DNA of 64,000 nt from Notolepis coatsorum (taxonomy: Eukaryota > Chordata > Actinopteri > Aulopiformes > Paralepididae), in assembly GCA_963971535.1 (NCBI GenBank), contig OZ020591.1, positions 18,894,877-18,958,876 on the forward strand, given 5' to 3'. The notes beneath the pieces are model-generated. The model was not told the origin of the DNA. It saw only the letters and a program-made list of their open reading frames with translations, and did not search any database. This document shows positions 46,801 to 56,137 of the stretch, piece after piece. The position numbers and the translations under genes were made by a program. Every line of letters starts with the position of its first letter. Positions within the stretch are counted from its first letter, which is position 1.

Positions 46801-47410
46801 CGATCTGCTCTCAGGACGGTGAAATTGTCCGATGGAGAGACGCTGTTGTCCGGCGTCGCTGGCTTGAGCCATGTCTCAGTGAAACACATGCCGTTAACGT
46901 CTCTCATCTCCCGTTGGAATCGGACCCTCGCTCTCAAGTCGTCCATCCTTCCCTCCAACGAACGTGCATTCGCCAGAAAGATGGATGGAATTGCTGGACG
47001 GTAAGCAGATCTTTTTAATCTAAGTCTGATACCGCCTCGTCTACCTCTATGCTTCTTTCTGCAGTTTCCTTTGTTGTCGTTCTCCCGCTTGATTTCTGTT
47101 AGCCATTCTGGGCATAAAGTGTCTACCAACTCCTCTTTGAGTCCGGAGTTTAGGTCCATAAGTGTCTGGCGGTCGTATGACATACCCGCCAGTGATGCTG
47201 GGAGGCGGGGGGCTATTGGCTCGCTTTCTCAGTCTCACCAGGAGGCCGGCTCTGTGGCTCTCTTTCTGCGTCTCTTTGACCTCGGCAGCACTGCGTTGAG
47301 CGGGTCTGCTGCAGTTCGTATGAACAAAGGATCTTTGTGTAAAAAAACTCCAGTTTTGGAGTGATCGTCAAATCTTGTATGTCCAGTAGTGCCTCTCTGT
47401 CATATCTGTC
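43893..47410 (-). mobile_element. LINE family B relative, near full length
   Basis: Minus-strand element: ~230 bases of 5' sequence (47184-~47410, where another frame reads DRYDREALLDIQDL, probably the true N-terminal region), ORF2 (44232-47183), and a 3' UTR ending in a ttgacttgacttga tail at 43893-43908. It inserted directly beside or within the older endonuclease fragment. It is the youngest-looking LINE in the window. Confidence 0.88.
44232..47183 (-). CDS. LINE ORF2, endonuclease-reverse transcriptase, 983 codons, uninterrupted
   Basis: APE-type endonuclease at about residues 65-290: PSIFLANARSLEGRMDDLRA, CFTETWL, TGDFNQANL, NTLDHCYTPF and the catalytic SDHDS. A linker of ~200 residues follows. 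The reverse transcriptase starts at about residue 500: [55 protein letters not shown] and catalytic KFADDTVVVG. The C-terminal domain has AWYGNSTARDKKALQSVVRS and LSFFPQAIRALNNEH. All expected catalytic motifs are present with no stop or frame change. The annotated ATG may not be the true start, since LINE-like text appears upstream in another frame. The protein would nick DNA and copy its own RNA. Clade: CR1/L2/Rex1 group; the exact family needs a database. Confidence 0.9.
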   Translation of the reverse strand: MSYDRQTLMDLNSGLKEELVDTLCPEWLTEIKRENDNKGNCRKKHRGRRGGIRLRLKRSAYRPAIPSIFLANARSLEGRMDDLRARVRFQREMRDVNGMCFTETWLKPATPDNSVSPSDNFTVLRADRTAASGKSIGGGVCILTNNLWVNPKEVHVLSSSCSPDMEHLQILCRPYHLPREFTAVILSVVYIHPQANTGKALGELHDYINKQQIKHPEAATIVTGDFNQANLKKVMPTFFQHIACSTRGGNTLDHCYTPFRAAYKAVTAPPLMGSTSASDHDSIFFIPAYKQRSRDVVVSRETKKWSDESETDLCDAFADTDWDMFKGSASDVSEYADTVVCYIATVVDGIVLTKKARVFPNQKPWVDSTIRTALNSRTTAYNLGRESGNMEEYKASVYTLRKAVKLAKRTYAEKLETQMAQNDTRGLWRGLKTITDYKVSAPSMGSDDASLADKLNSFYARFGVDSVAASPLASDVTGAPAVVEGGGQPRGGGGALSLSEHSVRRAFMQVNTRKAAGPDGITGRILKSCANQLAPVFTAIFNQSLAESVVPACFKMSTIIPVPKKPSPTCPNDYRPVALTSVVMKCFERLVKDHICASLPSDMDPMQFAYRTNRSTDDAVSQVLHSTLSHLDRQKGGYVRLLFIDYSSAFNTIVPTRLVDKLIELGLSSALSAWVLDFLSERPQAVRVGGQTSNTITLSIGSPQGCVLSPLLYSLYTHDCAAKFSSNSIVKFADDTVVVGLISDNDEKAYREEVEVLERWCQDNSLLLNIGKTKELIVDYRRGQQETHTPLTINGATVDRVSSFKYLGVHISEDLTWSTHINTVVKKAKQRLYHLRQLRKFRVSGKILQSFYSGAVESILTGNITAWYGNSTARDKKALQSVVRSAERTTGIALPPLQALYNKRCKSRACRIMKDPHHPNNSLFQLLRSGRRLRTPATRTERLRLSFFPQAIRALNNEHGETQKLNYPHTSTYTTRTLSTLTH

Positions 47411-47647
47411 ACCTTTTGTGTAAAAAGTAGGGATTTTTACACAATCCCACAACCGATACCGATATATGCAGGGTTTCCCCCCCAAAAAAACGGAATCATT
47501 TCAGGTAATTAACATTACATATCTCTTGTCGTATTAACACAACATTATGCATACTTTTGACAATAAATATAATAAGAATTTGTTCTTACTTGCTTGCCTG
47601 GGTAAATAAAGGTTAAAGGTCTCATGCATTATAAATGGCCTTTTCCA
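47411..47647. other. no recognised gene; repeat-tail text
   Basis: Includes cttgcctgggtaaataaagg, a frequent fish repeat 3' end, at 47594-47615. No coding signal. Confidence 0.35.
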
Positions 47648-48494
47648 GTGTTTAGTAGGGGTGGAACGGTTCACAAAATGGACGGTTCGGTTCGTATCAC
47701 GGTTTTGGGGTCACGGTTTTTGGTTCGGTTCGATATACGTTGTCCAATTATCTAGCAGTCTCAGTCAATGAGTCAACTAGATGTCCCCCTTGGAAGGGTG
47801 TGGGCGAAATGACTTATATTCAAACCAGTGAAACAATTCGGACTTTATAAGAATGTTCGTTTATTTGGACTTTAATGTCCGGCATCCAATTCCTCCTCGT
47901 TGTAATAATCACCAGGTGGTCAATTAAACAAGTGGTTAGCTTGTAGCTGATAGTTAGTAGCAGCTTACATCCAAGCATTAGTGGATAATGTTAGTAGAGG
48001 TCGATATGGTATTTGGTAATGTTCAACCAAGTCGACGTTGATAATAGTTCGTTGATAGTTAGGTTGCAATTTAGCAACCGCCGGTACTTGATAGTGTAGC
48101 CAGACGTTTAGCCAGCAGTAGCCAGGTAACAGTTAGCCAGACGTTAGTCAGTAGTGTACATTCAGTCAGCGTTTAGTCAGCAGCGTATAATCGGACGTTA
48201 ATCAGTCAGTCAGATTATTTACCTATACAAAGGAAAGGAAATAAACAGCATTAATTAGTAACTAGATATATGAATTAAAGGGGACATGTACTGCTATTCC
48301 TAGCACTATTTGGGCAACTTTACACAATTCCTGTTAGTCTATTGAAGACATCTGTAAGGTTTTTTTCAAAAAAATGCATTGTTTTATATTTCTAATCAAG
48401 TACTCAAAACCATAATTTTTCAGCTTCAAGATTTCAGGCTGTTATGGCCTGGCTCCGCCCATAAGCACTTTGAGTGACAGTCAGTCCACACAGT

Positions 48495-48700
48495 CTGCGA
48501 CTGGTAGACAGAGAGAGATAGAGAGAGAGAGAGAGGGGGGGGGGGTGCGAGAGAGAGAGAGAGAAAAAAAAGACAGGCCGTCTCTTCCATTCGTTTTATC
48601 TCTCCCTGCGGCAGAGAGAGAGAGAGAGGGAGACAGAGAGAGAGGGAGGGAGGGAGCACTTGGGGGGGGGGGGGGGGGGGGCCTCCCTTTCTCCCCTCTC
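48495..48700 (+). repeat. GA-rich simple repeat with a 20-base G-run
   Basis: gagagaga tracts at 48508-48572 and 48613-48655, then G at 48662-48681. A CT-rich counterpart lies at 50765-50850 in the same element, so the two can pair. Length is likely unstable. Confidence 0.9.
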
Positions 48701-48814
48701 CCGTGTGCGTGTTGCTTATTAACAGCGGAGGAGTGCAAGAATGTGACAATGTGACCATGTGACCGCGGCAGCGCGAGAGAGCGGCAGTGCAGAAATAGGC
48801 TGTCTATTGCCATT

Positions 48815-49077
48815 CTCTAAGACAAACGCTAACCTTAACCAGCTCCTTAACAGTGCCTAAACTTAACCCTTCTAACCTTAACCAACTCCGAAACAATGCC
48901 TAACCTTAACCTTAACCTTAACCATGCCTAACCTTAACCTTAACCATAGAAAGAATATTGCCATTCTCTAAGACAAACTCTAACCTTAACCAGCTCCTTA
49001 ACAGCACCTAAACTTAACCCTTCTAACCTTAACCAACTCCGAAACAATGCCTAACCTTAACCTTAACCATGCCTAAC
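48815..49077. repeat. taacctta-rich repeat
   Basis: Two ~150-base units with cctaaccttaaccttaacc strings. It resembles interstitial telomere-like text but is not (TTAGGG)n. Similar text is in the arms of the palindrome at 33685-34006. Confidence 0.7.
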
Positions 49078-50471
49078 TGTAACTGAGGGGTACAATTCCC
49101 TGACTGTATTGATAAGTATGGTATTATTAAACCACTACCGCTTGTACTTTAACTTCTGGCCATCCAGTACATGATATAGATATGATGAACACTTTCCCAC
49201 CTGATGAAACGAAGTCCACACAAATGTATAAATCGAATATTTTATATAGCAAAGGGTATATACAACGTTCACTTAATGACATTTATGATTTGAAATGCAC
49301 TTGTAAGGCAAATGAGTATTCGTAGGTAAATCAACATTGAATGTCCAATCTCTGGTTACGCAGGGAGCAAATATACAACCTGGTTCTTTAGGGAACTATA
49401 GCGATGGTACTTAAATGATTATAGCTGGATACACTAAAGGGGGGTCCCGCTGGTTGTAAGACAGTAGGGGGGGGGGTTAGAAGAGCCGCTGGCGGTATCC
49501 CATCTGGCCGACGATTTCTTGGGAGAATTCAGAGTGCTGAACACGGTGCCCACAGAACCTCGGTCCGCAGATGAATACAGCTGGGCCCTCTGGTGGACGG
49601 TAGCTGCCGGTCCACAACGAAGAGACGTGAGGCGACCTCACTTGGGGTAGAGCGCCGTCTCACCTGGACTCCTCTCCGGGGGGTAGTTCCAACACTCAGC
49701 AGTGTTGGCCGTTATCCATGGCATAATCAAAGCACCCAAAGCATGTAGATAATCCAAGCCGTGGAAGGCTCGCCGTCGTCCGGGTAAAGTAATCCAATGT
49801 ACAGGTCCACTCGTCCTGGCCCGGAGCTCCTCGGATGCAAGCACCACACGTGGTCTGCCCAGCCTGGTTAAGACTCCAGATAACGTCAGGAACGATGGGG
49901 GTACTGCTCACTTTATAACTCTAACCGAACGATGCACCATACATAATAGACTATTATTAACTTAATAGAAATACGTCCAACTCGACGGTATAGTGCCAAA
50001 CTATGACAATTCAACTATTAATCCACACGATGTCTCAATGCTTATTCTGAGGCCAAGTAGGCCATACTGCACCACACGTGCGTCGTGGGTGAGGCTTCGC
50101 GTCTGTTACTAGGTTGGAGGGTAAAGGACTAATGGACTAAAAGAAAGTTCTACTTTACTTGCGCCATATATATATGCGCTGTGAACAAATAGTACCATTC
50201 GTATTTCGCCAGACTTATTCCTACGCGGAACCGGGCTTGTAACGACATGTTGGTCGGCACGATTGAACTTGAACCAAGGGGCTTGGCTGCTGGCGCCAGG
50301 TTCTTGTCCAATGGTAGAATGAAACTATTATGGGCTGTTAGTAGACTAAAGGGATATTCAGTGCATATTGTACAAGGAATATACAGGGGATATCAAACGA
50401 TATACAAATACTATTAAATATATATCCATAAATAAATATATATATTCGGTTTAATCTGATCCTTCACAACA
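49078..50471. mobile_element. solo LTR, 1394 bp
   Basis: Starts TGTAACTGAGG and ends CCTTCACAACA (TG...CA) with a 5-bp target duplication CTAAC (49073-49077, 50472-50476). No internal coding sequence, so a full element recombined to leave one LTR. Family unknown and orientation undetermined. It is the innermost and youngest layer of the four-level nest, though its own age cannot be read. Confidence 0.8.
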
Positions 50472-50510
50472 CTAACCTTAACCGGCGAAAGAATACACGT
50501 TAAAAAAAAG

Positions 50511-50585
50511 AAAAAAATTGATGGGATTCGAACTTGTCACCAACGGACCGCAGGACCGCAGCGCTGCCAGGTGAGCTAAGCTTCG
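50511..50585 (-). other. tRNA-like segment (SINE head or tRNA pseudogene)
   Basis: The minus strand reads TTAGCTCACCTGG (box A style) and, about 35 bases later, AGTTCGAATCCC (box B style), at roughly tRNA spacing. The anticodon arm is not clean. It is probably a tRNA-derived piece captured by the piggyBac-like element. Confidence 0.5.
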
Positions 50586-51663
50586 AATGAAAATCATTGC
50601 GGATTACGGCTACATAATGCCGCAAGCTCTGCCGCAAGCTCTGCCGCTCCGCTCTGCGGCTGCCGCGCCTGCTGCGGGGCGACACGCCCATCAGGGAAAA
50701 CGCGGAAGCACTCGGCTGTTAATAAGCAATAAGCCTCCCGTGTGGCGCGGCAGTTCCCCCCCCCCCAAGTGCTCCCTCCCTCTCTGTCTCCCTCTCTCTC
50801 TGTCTCTCCCTCTCTCTCCCTCTCTATCTCTCTCTCTCTCTCTCCCTCCAGAGTGTATGCAGAGGTGTCGGGTTTCACTCTGCCTCGCAGTATGAGGAAG
50901 TGGTTTTCCACTCGCTGTCTAGTCTAGGTAGATTGTGGGCGGGCATTAGCTAAAACCACAGAGCCAATCACATCACTGTCTTCTACCCAGAGCCTGAGTA
51001 ACGTCATTCAGGCCTTCAAATCAGGATGGACTAATTTACTGGAGCAGGAAATTATCTGAGCTGAATCAGAGCAATCCGCCAATATGGTATTTAGACACTA
51101 AAACACATTGATACTAACTCCTATTACTATAATACAATGCTAGAGACTGAAAAATTACATTTATAGTACATGTCCCCTTTAAAGATAAATGCGGATATTA
51201 ACGGCGCATACAATGCAACGTACCGTTGGCCAGTCAAGAGTTCGCCCACAGGGCTTTTCACCTTACAGTCTAGGCTAAGAGTGTCACTTAAATAGCGCTA
51301 CGCGCCGGCGCAGAGACAGCTTACCTGCTCAGAGTCGCAATACGTGCTCCAAAGTGCGTCCACTAGGCGGCACCAGATAATAACTAACTCATGCAATAAA
51401 TGTATACAATAAATGTTACTCATGATAATAATGAAGGATAATAATGATAAATATTGGGAAAAACGTCGGATAATTCTCCACCTCCCACTTAGTTTTCTGA
51501 ACGTCAGGCTCATAAAACTATCCAAACTATACAAAGTGATCCCGGTCTATATTATTATTATTTCTTTACAGGGGCACGAAGAATTAAACTATGCCGCATT
51601 TACGGTGGTAGCACAAGCGGCTCCCGCGAAAACTACTCAGGTTATGTCGGCAACGGATGATTC

Positions 51664-51915
51664 TTGACGTCCTCAATCCTGCCAGAAACAAGCGACTTTT
51701 GACGTCCTTCTTTGTGCCAGAAACAGTCGACTTTCGACGTCCTTTGTGCCAGAAACAGGCGACTTTCGACGTCCTTCTCTGTGCCAGAAATAGGTGACTT
51801 TCGACGTCCTTTGTGCCAGAAATAGGTGACTTTCGACGTCCTTTGTGCCAGAAATAGGCGACTTTCGACGTCCTTCTCTGTGCCAGAAACAGGCGACTTT
51901 CTACGTCCTTTTCTG
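51664..51915. repeat. BEL/Pao 3' tandem repeat, ~30-35 bp unit, about 8 copies
   Basis: Unit: gccagaaacaggcgactttc, then gacgtccttctctgt. It lies between the integrase region and the purine tract. Confidence 0.9.
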
Positions 51916-51916
51916 G

Positions 51917-54900
51917 TCATTGTTCCTCGAAAGGTAGAAGTACCACCAACCTCCTAACGTCCCTGTGGAGGACGGTGGTAGGGCACACCCCGACGTGACG
52001 ATCACGCTTGGGATGACCGGCGGTAACGGGAAGGCTATGGCAAGTCCTTACTTCCACTTCTCTGATGATACCCTTCGGGTCAGGGTGAGTCTTTATCACT
52101 CGGCCCAGTCGAAACTGGCCTCTGAGTGCGTTCTGGTCCGCAAGCCAGACCAGGTCTCCTTTAGCAACATTCCTAGCGGGAATGTGCCACTTCTTCCGGA
52201 CGAAGAGTTCTGGTCCCGCCAGTTGGCTCCATTTTCTCCAGAACCTGTCCACTTCAATCTGGATTGCTCTCAGACGGACGAAGGGGTAGCTAGCGGACTC
52301 GAAACCTCTGGGGTCTCCACGAGGCCTTGCACGTCCCAGTAGGAGAGTGTTGGGGGTGATGACCTCAATGGTGCCATCCCGAAGCTGGGCGTTGGCACCA
52401 ATAGGCCTCTCATTTGATAGATTGGCAGCTAGGTATAGGAGGGTTTGGAACTCCAGGGCCGTAAAGGCTCCCTTCTTTGCCTAAGCTGCTTAGTGCTCTT
52501 TTCAATACTCTCACAGCTGCTTCAGCCGCACCATTCCTATGAGGAGAGTCAGCGGCGTGGAACACCCAAGTCCAATCTGTTCCAGACTCTGCGGCTTACT
52601 TCTGTACCTTGTTATTGTCGATATTCGCTAGGAACTTATAAAGTTCTTCCAGCGCTGGCTTTGCTCCCACGAAATTAGTCCCTTTATCGTACCAGAGCTT
52701 CCTAGGATGGCCTCTCAATGCAGTGAAGCGTTTGGAACGTTTTTAGGAAACCTTCGGTCGAGAGGTCTTCCACTATGTCGGCATGTATCGCTCTGGACGC
52801 CATGCAGCAGAAAACTACGCCCCAGGCTTTCTTACTTGTCCTCTTTTTCACTGAGTCTTTGATCGTGTAGGGACCAAAGAGGTCCAACGTGGTATACTCG
52901 AATGGTGCGGCCGGCTCTGTGCGCTCCGGGGGGAGTTTGCTCATGATTTGACGGCACATTTTTGCCTTGTTCTTTCGGCAGTCTATACACGAGTCAATTG
53001 TACTTCGGGCTACTCTTGGCCCCTGCACAACCCAGGCTTTGTCTCTCATGCGCAAGAGGGTTCCTGCAATGCCCTCATGGTTTGCCCTGTGGGCTTCCTC
53101 TGCCAGGAGGATGCTGACCCATTCCCTGTAGGGAAGTAAGGGCACCCCATGCCATTCTTTGGCCATGGCTTGAACTCTGCCGTGGTACAGCAAGAGTTTG
53201 GAGTCCTCCTCTTTGTGGACCACAAGTCTGTCCAGTGTGGTCACGGGGAATTATGCGCCTTCCTGTGCGGCCAGGCATAGTTCTTTGAATGCGCTTTGCA
53301 GTTCGTTTACAGTTAATGCCTCCCAGTTTAGCAATGTGCGGGTTGGCAAACGTGCTTTCGTCGTCTGGGCCTTCCGGGTTTTTACTGTTGCCCAGAACTT
53401 TAGTGCACTTCGGATGAAGCCGACGATGCTGCAGAGTGTCTTGAGAGAACTGTATCTCCTTGGGTTTATCTGGCCTACGAGAGCCCCACCCCAAAGTTTG
53501 TCGGGGGTTCTGTTTGGCGAGATAATGATATCTGATTCTTCTTTTATGGCTGTTATCTTTCCTTCCCCTGAGCTGGCAGGGGAAGGCATTGTCTTTGCTT
53601 GCGCTCTTGTGATAGCAACTGTGAAGGCCTTTCTTTGAAGCCTACTTACTGCGTCTCTCGCAGCGGTAGCTACCTCTGAGGCTGATTTCTTTGGCCATTC
53701 CTCTTCGGGATAGGCGAGGAAATCAGGGCCGCATTGCCAAGCAGAGTCCTCTCCGAGTAGCTCTGGGGAGCAGCGGCCTCTTGTGACCAGGTCAGCAATG
53801 TTGCGTTCTCCTGGTACCCACCACCAATCAGTGACGGGACCAGCCTTCTGGATCTCTCCGACCCGATTCGCGAAGAATGTCTGGAATCCATAGCTTTCTC
53901 TTTGGATGGCACCCAGCACCGTCCGACTGTCGACGAAGTGGAACCATCTCTCGATTTTGATTCTTCCATGTTTAAGCACATACTTTTTTAGACGGGATGG
54001 GAACACCGCCCCACAGATTTCCGCCTTTACTGGATCACCTCTAAGGTCAAGAGGGGCCAGTTTCGATTTTGACTCCACTAGCCGGGCGACTGCTCCCCCA
54101 GACGTCTCCTACCGTGGATACAGTACTGCGCCATAGGAATCACAGCTCCCGTCTGAGAACGTGATCCCCCATGGCTTGCCCAACCAGCCGGCGAACGTGA
54201 TACTTCTTGGGAATGTGACGCGGCTCAGGCGAGCGTATTCCTTGAACAACTCCACTGCTTTCTATCGGAGCTCCTCTGATAGTGGCTGGTCCCAAGTGTC
54301 CTTGGTAATTTTCCCAGCCTCCTGGAATGCTCTTCTCACTAGGATCACTCCCTTCTGCTTGAGTGGAGTTGCGAGACCAATCGGGTCATACAGTCCTGCG
54401 ACTTGGCTGAGTAGGACTCGGCGTGTCAGAGGGTTAGGCGTCCTCTCTATGATATTTTCTTCGGCTAGATCTGCTTCCATCCTCATCTTTTGCCTTCTCC
54501 GGGAAAAGTTGATGGATGCCATTACGAAGAGCTTGTCTTCCTGAACAAGGTAGCCGACTCAAAGCCTTGTTATCTTCATCCTTGAGTTGGTTCGGTAGAA
54601 CTAGTGTCTCTGGCTTGGTCTCCGGGGCGTCATGCCTCCCACTGTGACCAGATCGGTTTGAGGTGGAAGCCGCCTGGATCTCTTCCAGTCTGTGTGAGTC
54701 ATTGTGTGATACGAGGAGATCGTCCACGTAGCTGTTGTCCACGATGACAGATCTTTCATCAGTTAGATGGGAGAACCGAGGGAGGTATGCGGTCTCTCGC
54801 ATAGCGACTTGGGCAATACATCCGGCCGGCTTGTCTCCCATATTCACCCTGATGACGGCATAACCTTCTATCTCGTCTTGCGGTGAGTCTCTCCATAGAA

Positions 54901-56119
54901 AGCGGTGTACATGAACTTCCTCCTCTTCCAGCCACACTGAGTTGTACATCTTTTTGATGTCACCGATGGCTGCATGTTCTCCTTCCCGGAATCTGAGGAG
55001 TACCGCACGGATTTGCTTCAGCACATCAGGACCTTTCAGTAGGATATTGTTCATGCTTACACCTCTGTATTCTTGGCTGCTGTCCCAGACGATGCGTACT
55101 GGAGTGGTGACGGAGTGTGGGTTCGGTGCGGTCAAGTGACTCACGTACCATACTGCTCCTTTCCATTGGTCCATCATAGACCTAGTTAGTTTCACGGCAG
55201 CTCCTCTCTCCACCATTTCGTGGATTTGCCTGGTATAGGCGACTTTCCATGAAGGATCTTTCTCAAGGCACTTCTCTGTCCTGAGGAAGGTTGATTCCAC
55301 AGCTCGGCGATTGTTAGGGAGAGATGCTGGTTGTTCCTTCCAGGGGTACTTTGCATCCCAGTGGGAGTCCCCACAGTGCGAGTCTTTCTCCTTGAAGGTC
55401 AAGCCAGCCTTGATGGTCTCTAGCTCCCGCTCGTCAGCCAGTGTCATCTCCTTTCCTCCAGGAGGCCAGTTACCGCAGCGACACCCCCCACAGACGGGGT
55501 CACAGGCTGCTCCGATGCTGTCCCATTTCAGCCAGTCGAAGACTTCCTTGTTGCTTGCGGCAGTTACTGCTTCTTTTATGCTTTTCCTCCTGGTTAAGTC
55601 TACCGTGAGGTGTTTGCATTCTCTCACGACAGTTGTTCCCATGGAGCGTGCGAAGTGGGTCAATGAATGAAGCGTGGTCATTTTTACTTCTTCAAAGAGG
55701 TCCGGATGCGCACCGCTCACAGTTTTGCCCAGTGGGCCGTCCCATAGCACCAGATCACCGGCTCTCTCCATTCTTTGTGGGGCCAGGCAACCTTCCCGGG
55801 TGCTAATGAGCAGATCAATGGTATCAGGCCGGGTCAATTCTCCTGGCTTGACACATGGGAAAAACTTTTCTAGTCTCTTGGAGTTCACCACTCTGTCTAC
55901 TTTGGCGATGTCCTCAAGGCCGTAGCAGAGCATTTCGTGGGCCCTCAAGGTCCCCTTCGGGGTCCATACTTTTATTGCTACCACATACCTCTTGGTATCG
56001 ACTTTGACTGCCATCTTCCCAACACCGTACACGACCAGTGTGATAGGCTCGCCGGCCAGCCCGAGCCTCTTGGCGGCTCTGTGTGTGATATAGTTGGTGT
56101 CGGAGGCAAGGTCCATCAA
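51917..56119 (-). pseudogene. BEL/Pao pol region: protease, reverse transcriptase, RNase H, integrase
   Basis: Minus-strand order: aspartic-protease-like start (MMDLASDTNYITHRAAKRLG) near 56.1 kb; reverse transcriptase with VRIVWDSSQEYRGVSMNNIL and catalytic YVDD near 54.72 kb; RNase H region around 53.3-54.1 kb; integrase with a His/Cys zinc region (AHRANHEG ... CIDCRKNK) and TTLDLFGPYTIKD around 52.7-53.2 kb; and the BEL-type C-terminal domain (NALRGQFRLGRVIKTHPDPK) near 52.0 kb. Protease before RT with integrase last is the BEL/Pao order. Broken fossil. Confidence 0.9.
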
Positions 56120-56137
56120 CGCTCCAACACAGTCTCC

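Larger units (their letters stand above)
48279..51178. mobile_element. piggyBac-like non-autonomous element, 2.9 kb
   Basis: TTAA at 48275-48278 and 51179-51182; inverted ends AGGGGACATGTACT and AGTACATGTCCCCT. There is no transposase. The interior has GA/CT simple repeats, a 20-base G-run, taaccttaacc repeats, a solo LTR (49078-50471) and a tRNA-like segment. A partial, oppositely oriented relative lies at ~62215-62697. Confidence 0.93.
47741..51482 (-). repeat. BEL/Pao 3' LTR, split by a 2.9 kb insertion
   Basis: 47741-48278 and 51179-51482 match the 5' LTR (60102-60787). The 5' LTR shows the uninterrupted target (gaattaaagataaatgcgg), which proves the insertion at 48279-51178 came later. 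Confidence 0.93.

Noticed and set aside
48470-48813. Arg/Glu-rich and Leu/Ser-rich frames on both strands
   Set aside because: Translations of GA/CT simple repeats.
48895-49075. Interstitial telomere repeat
   Set aside because: The text is cctaacctta-type and irregular, not (TTAGGG)n.
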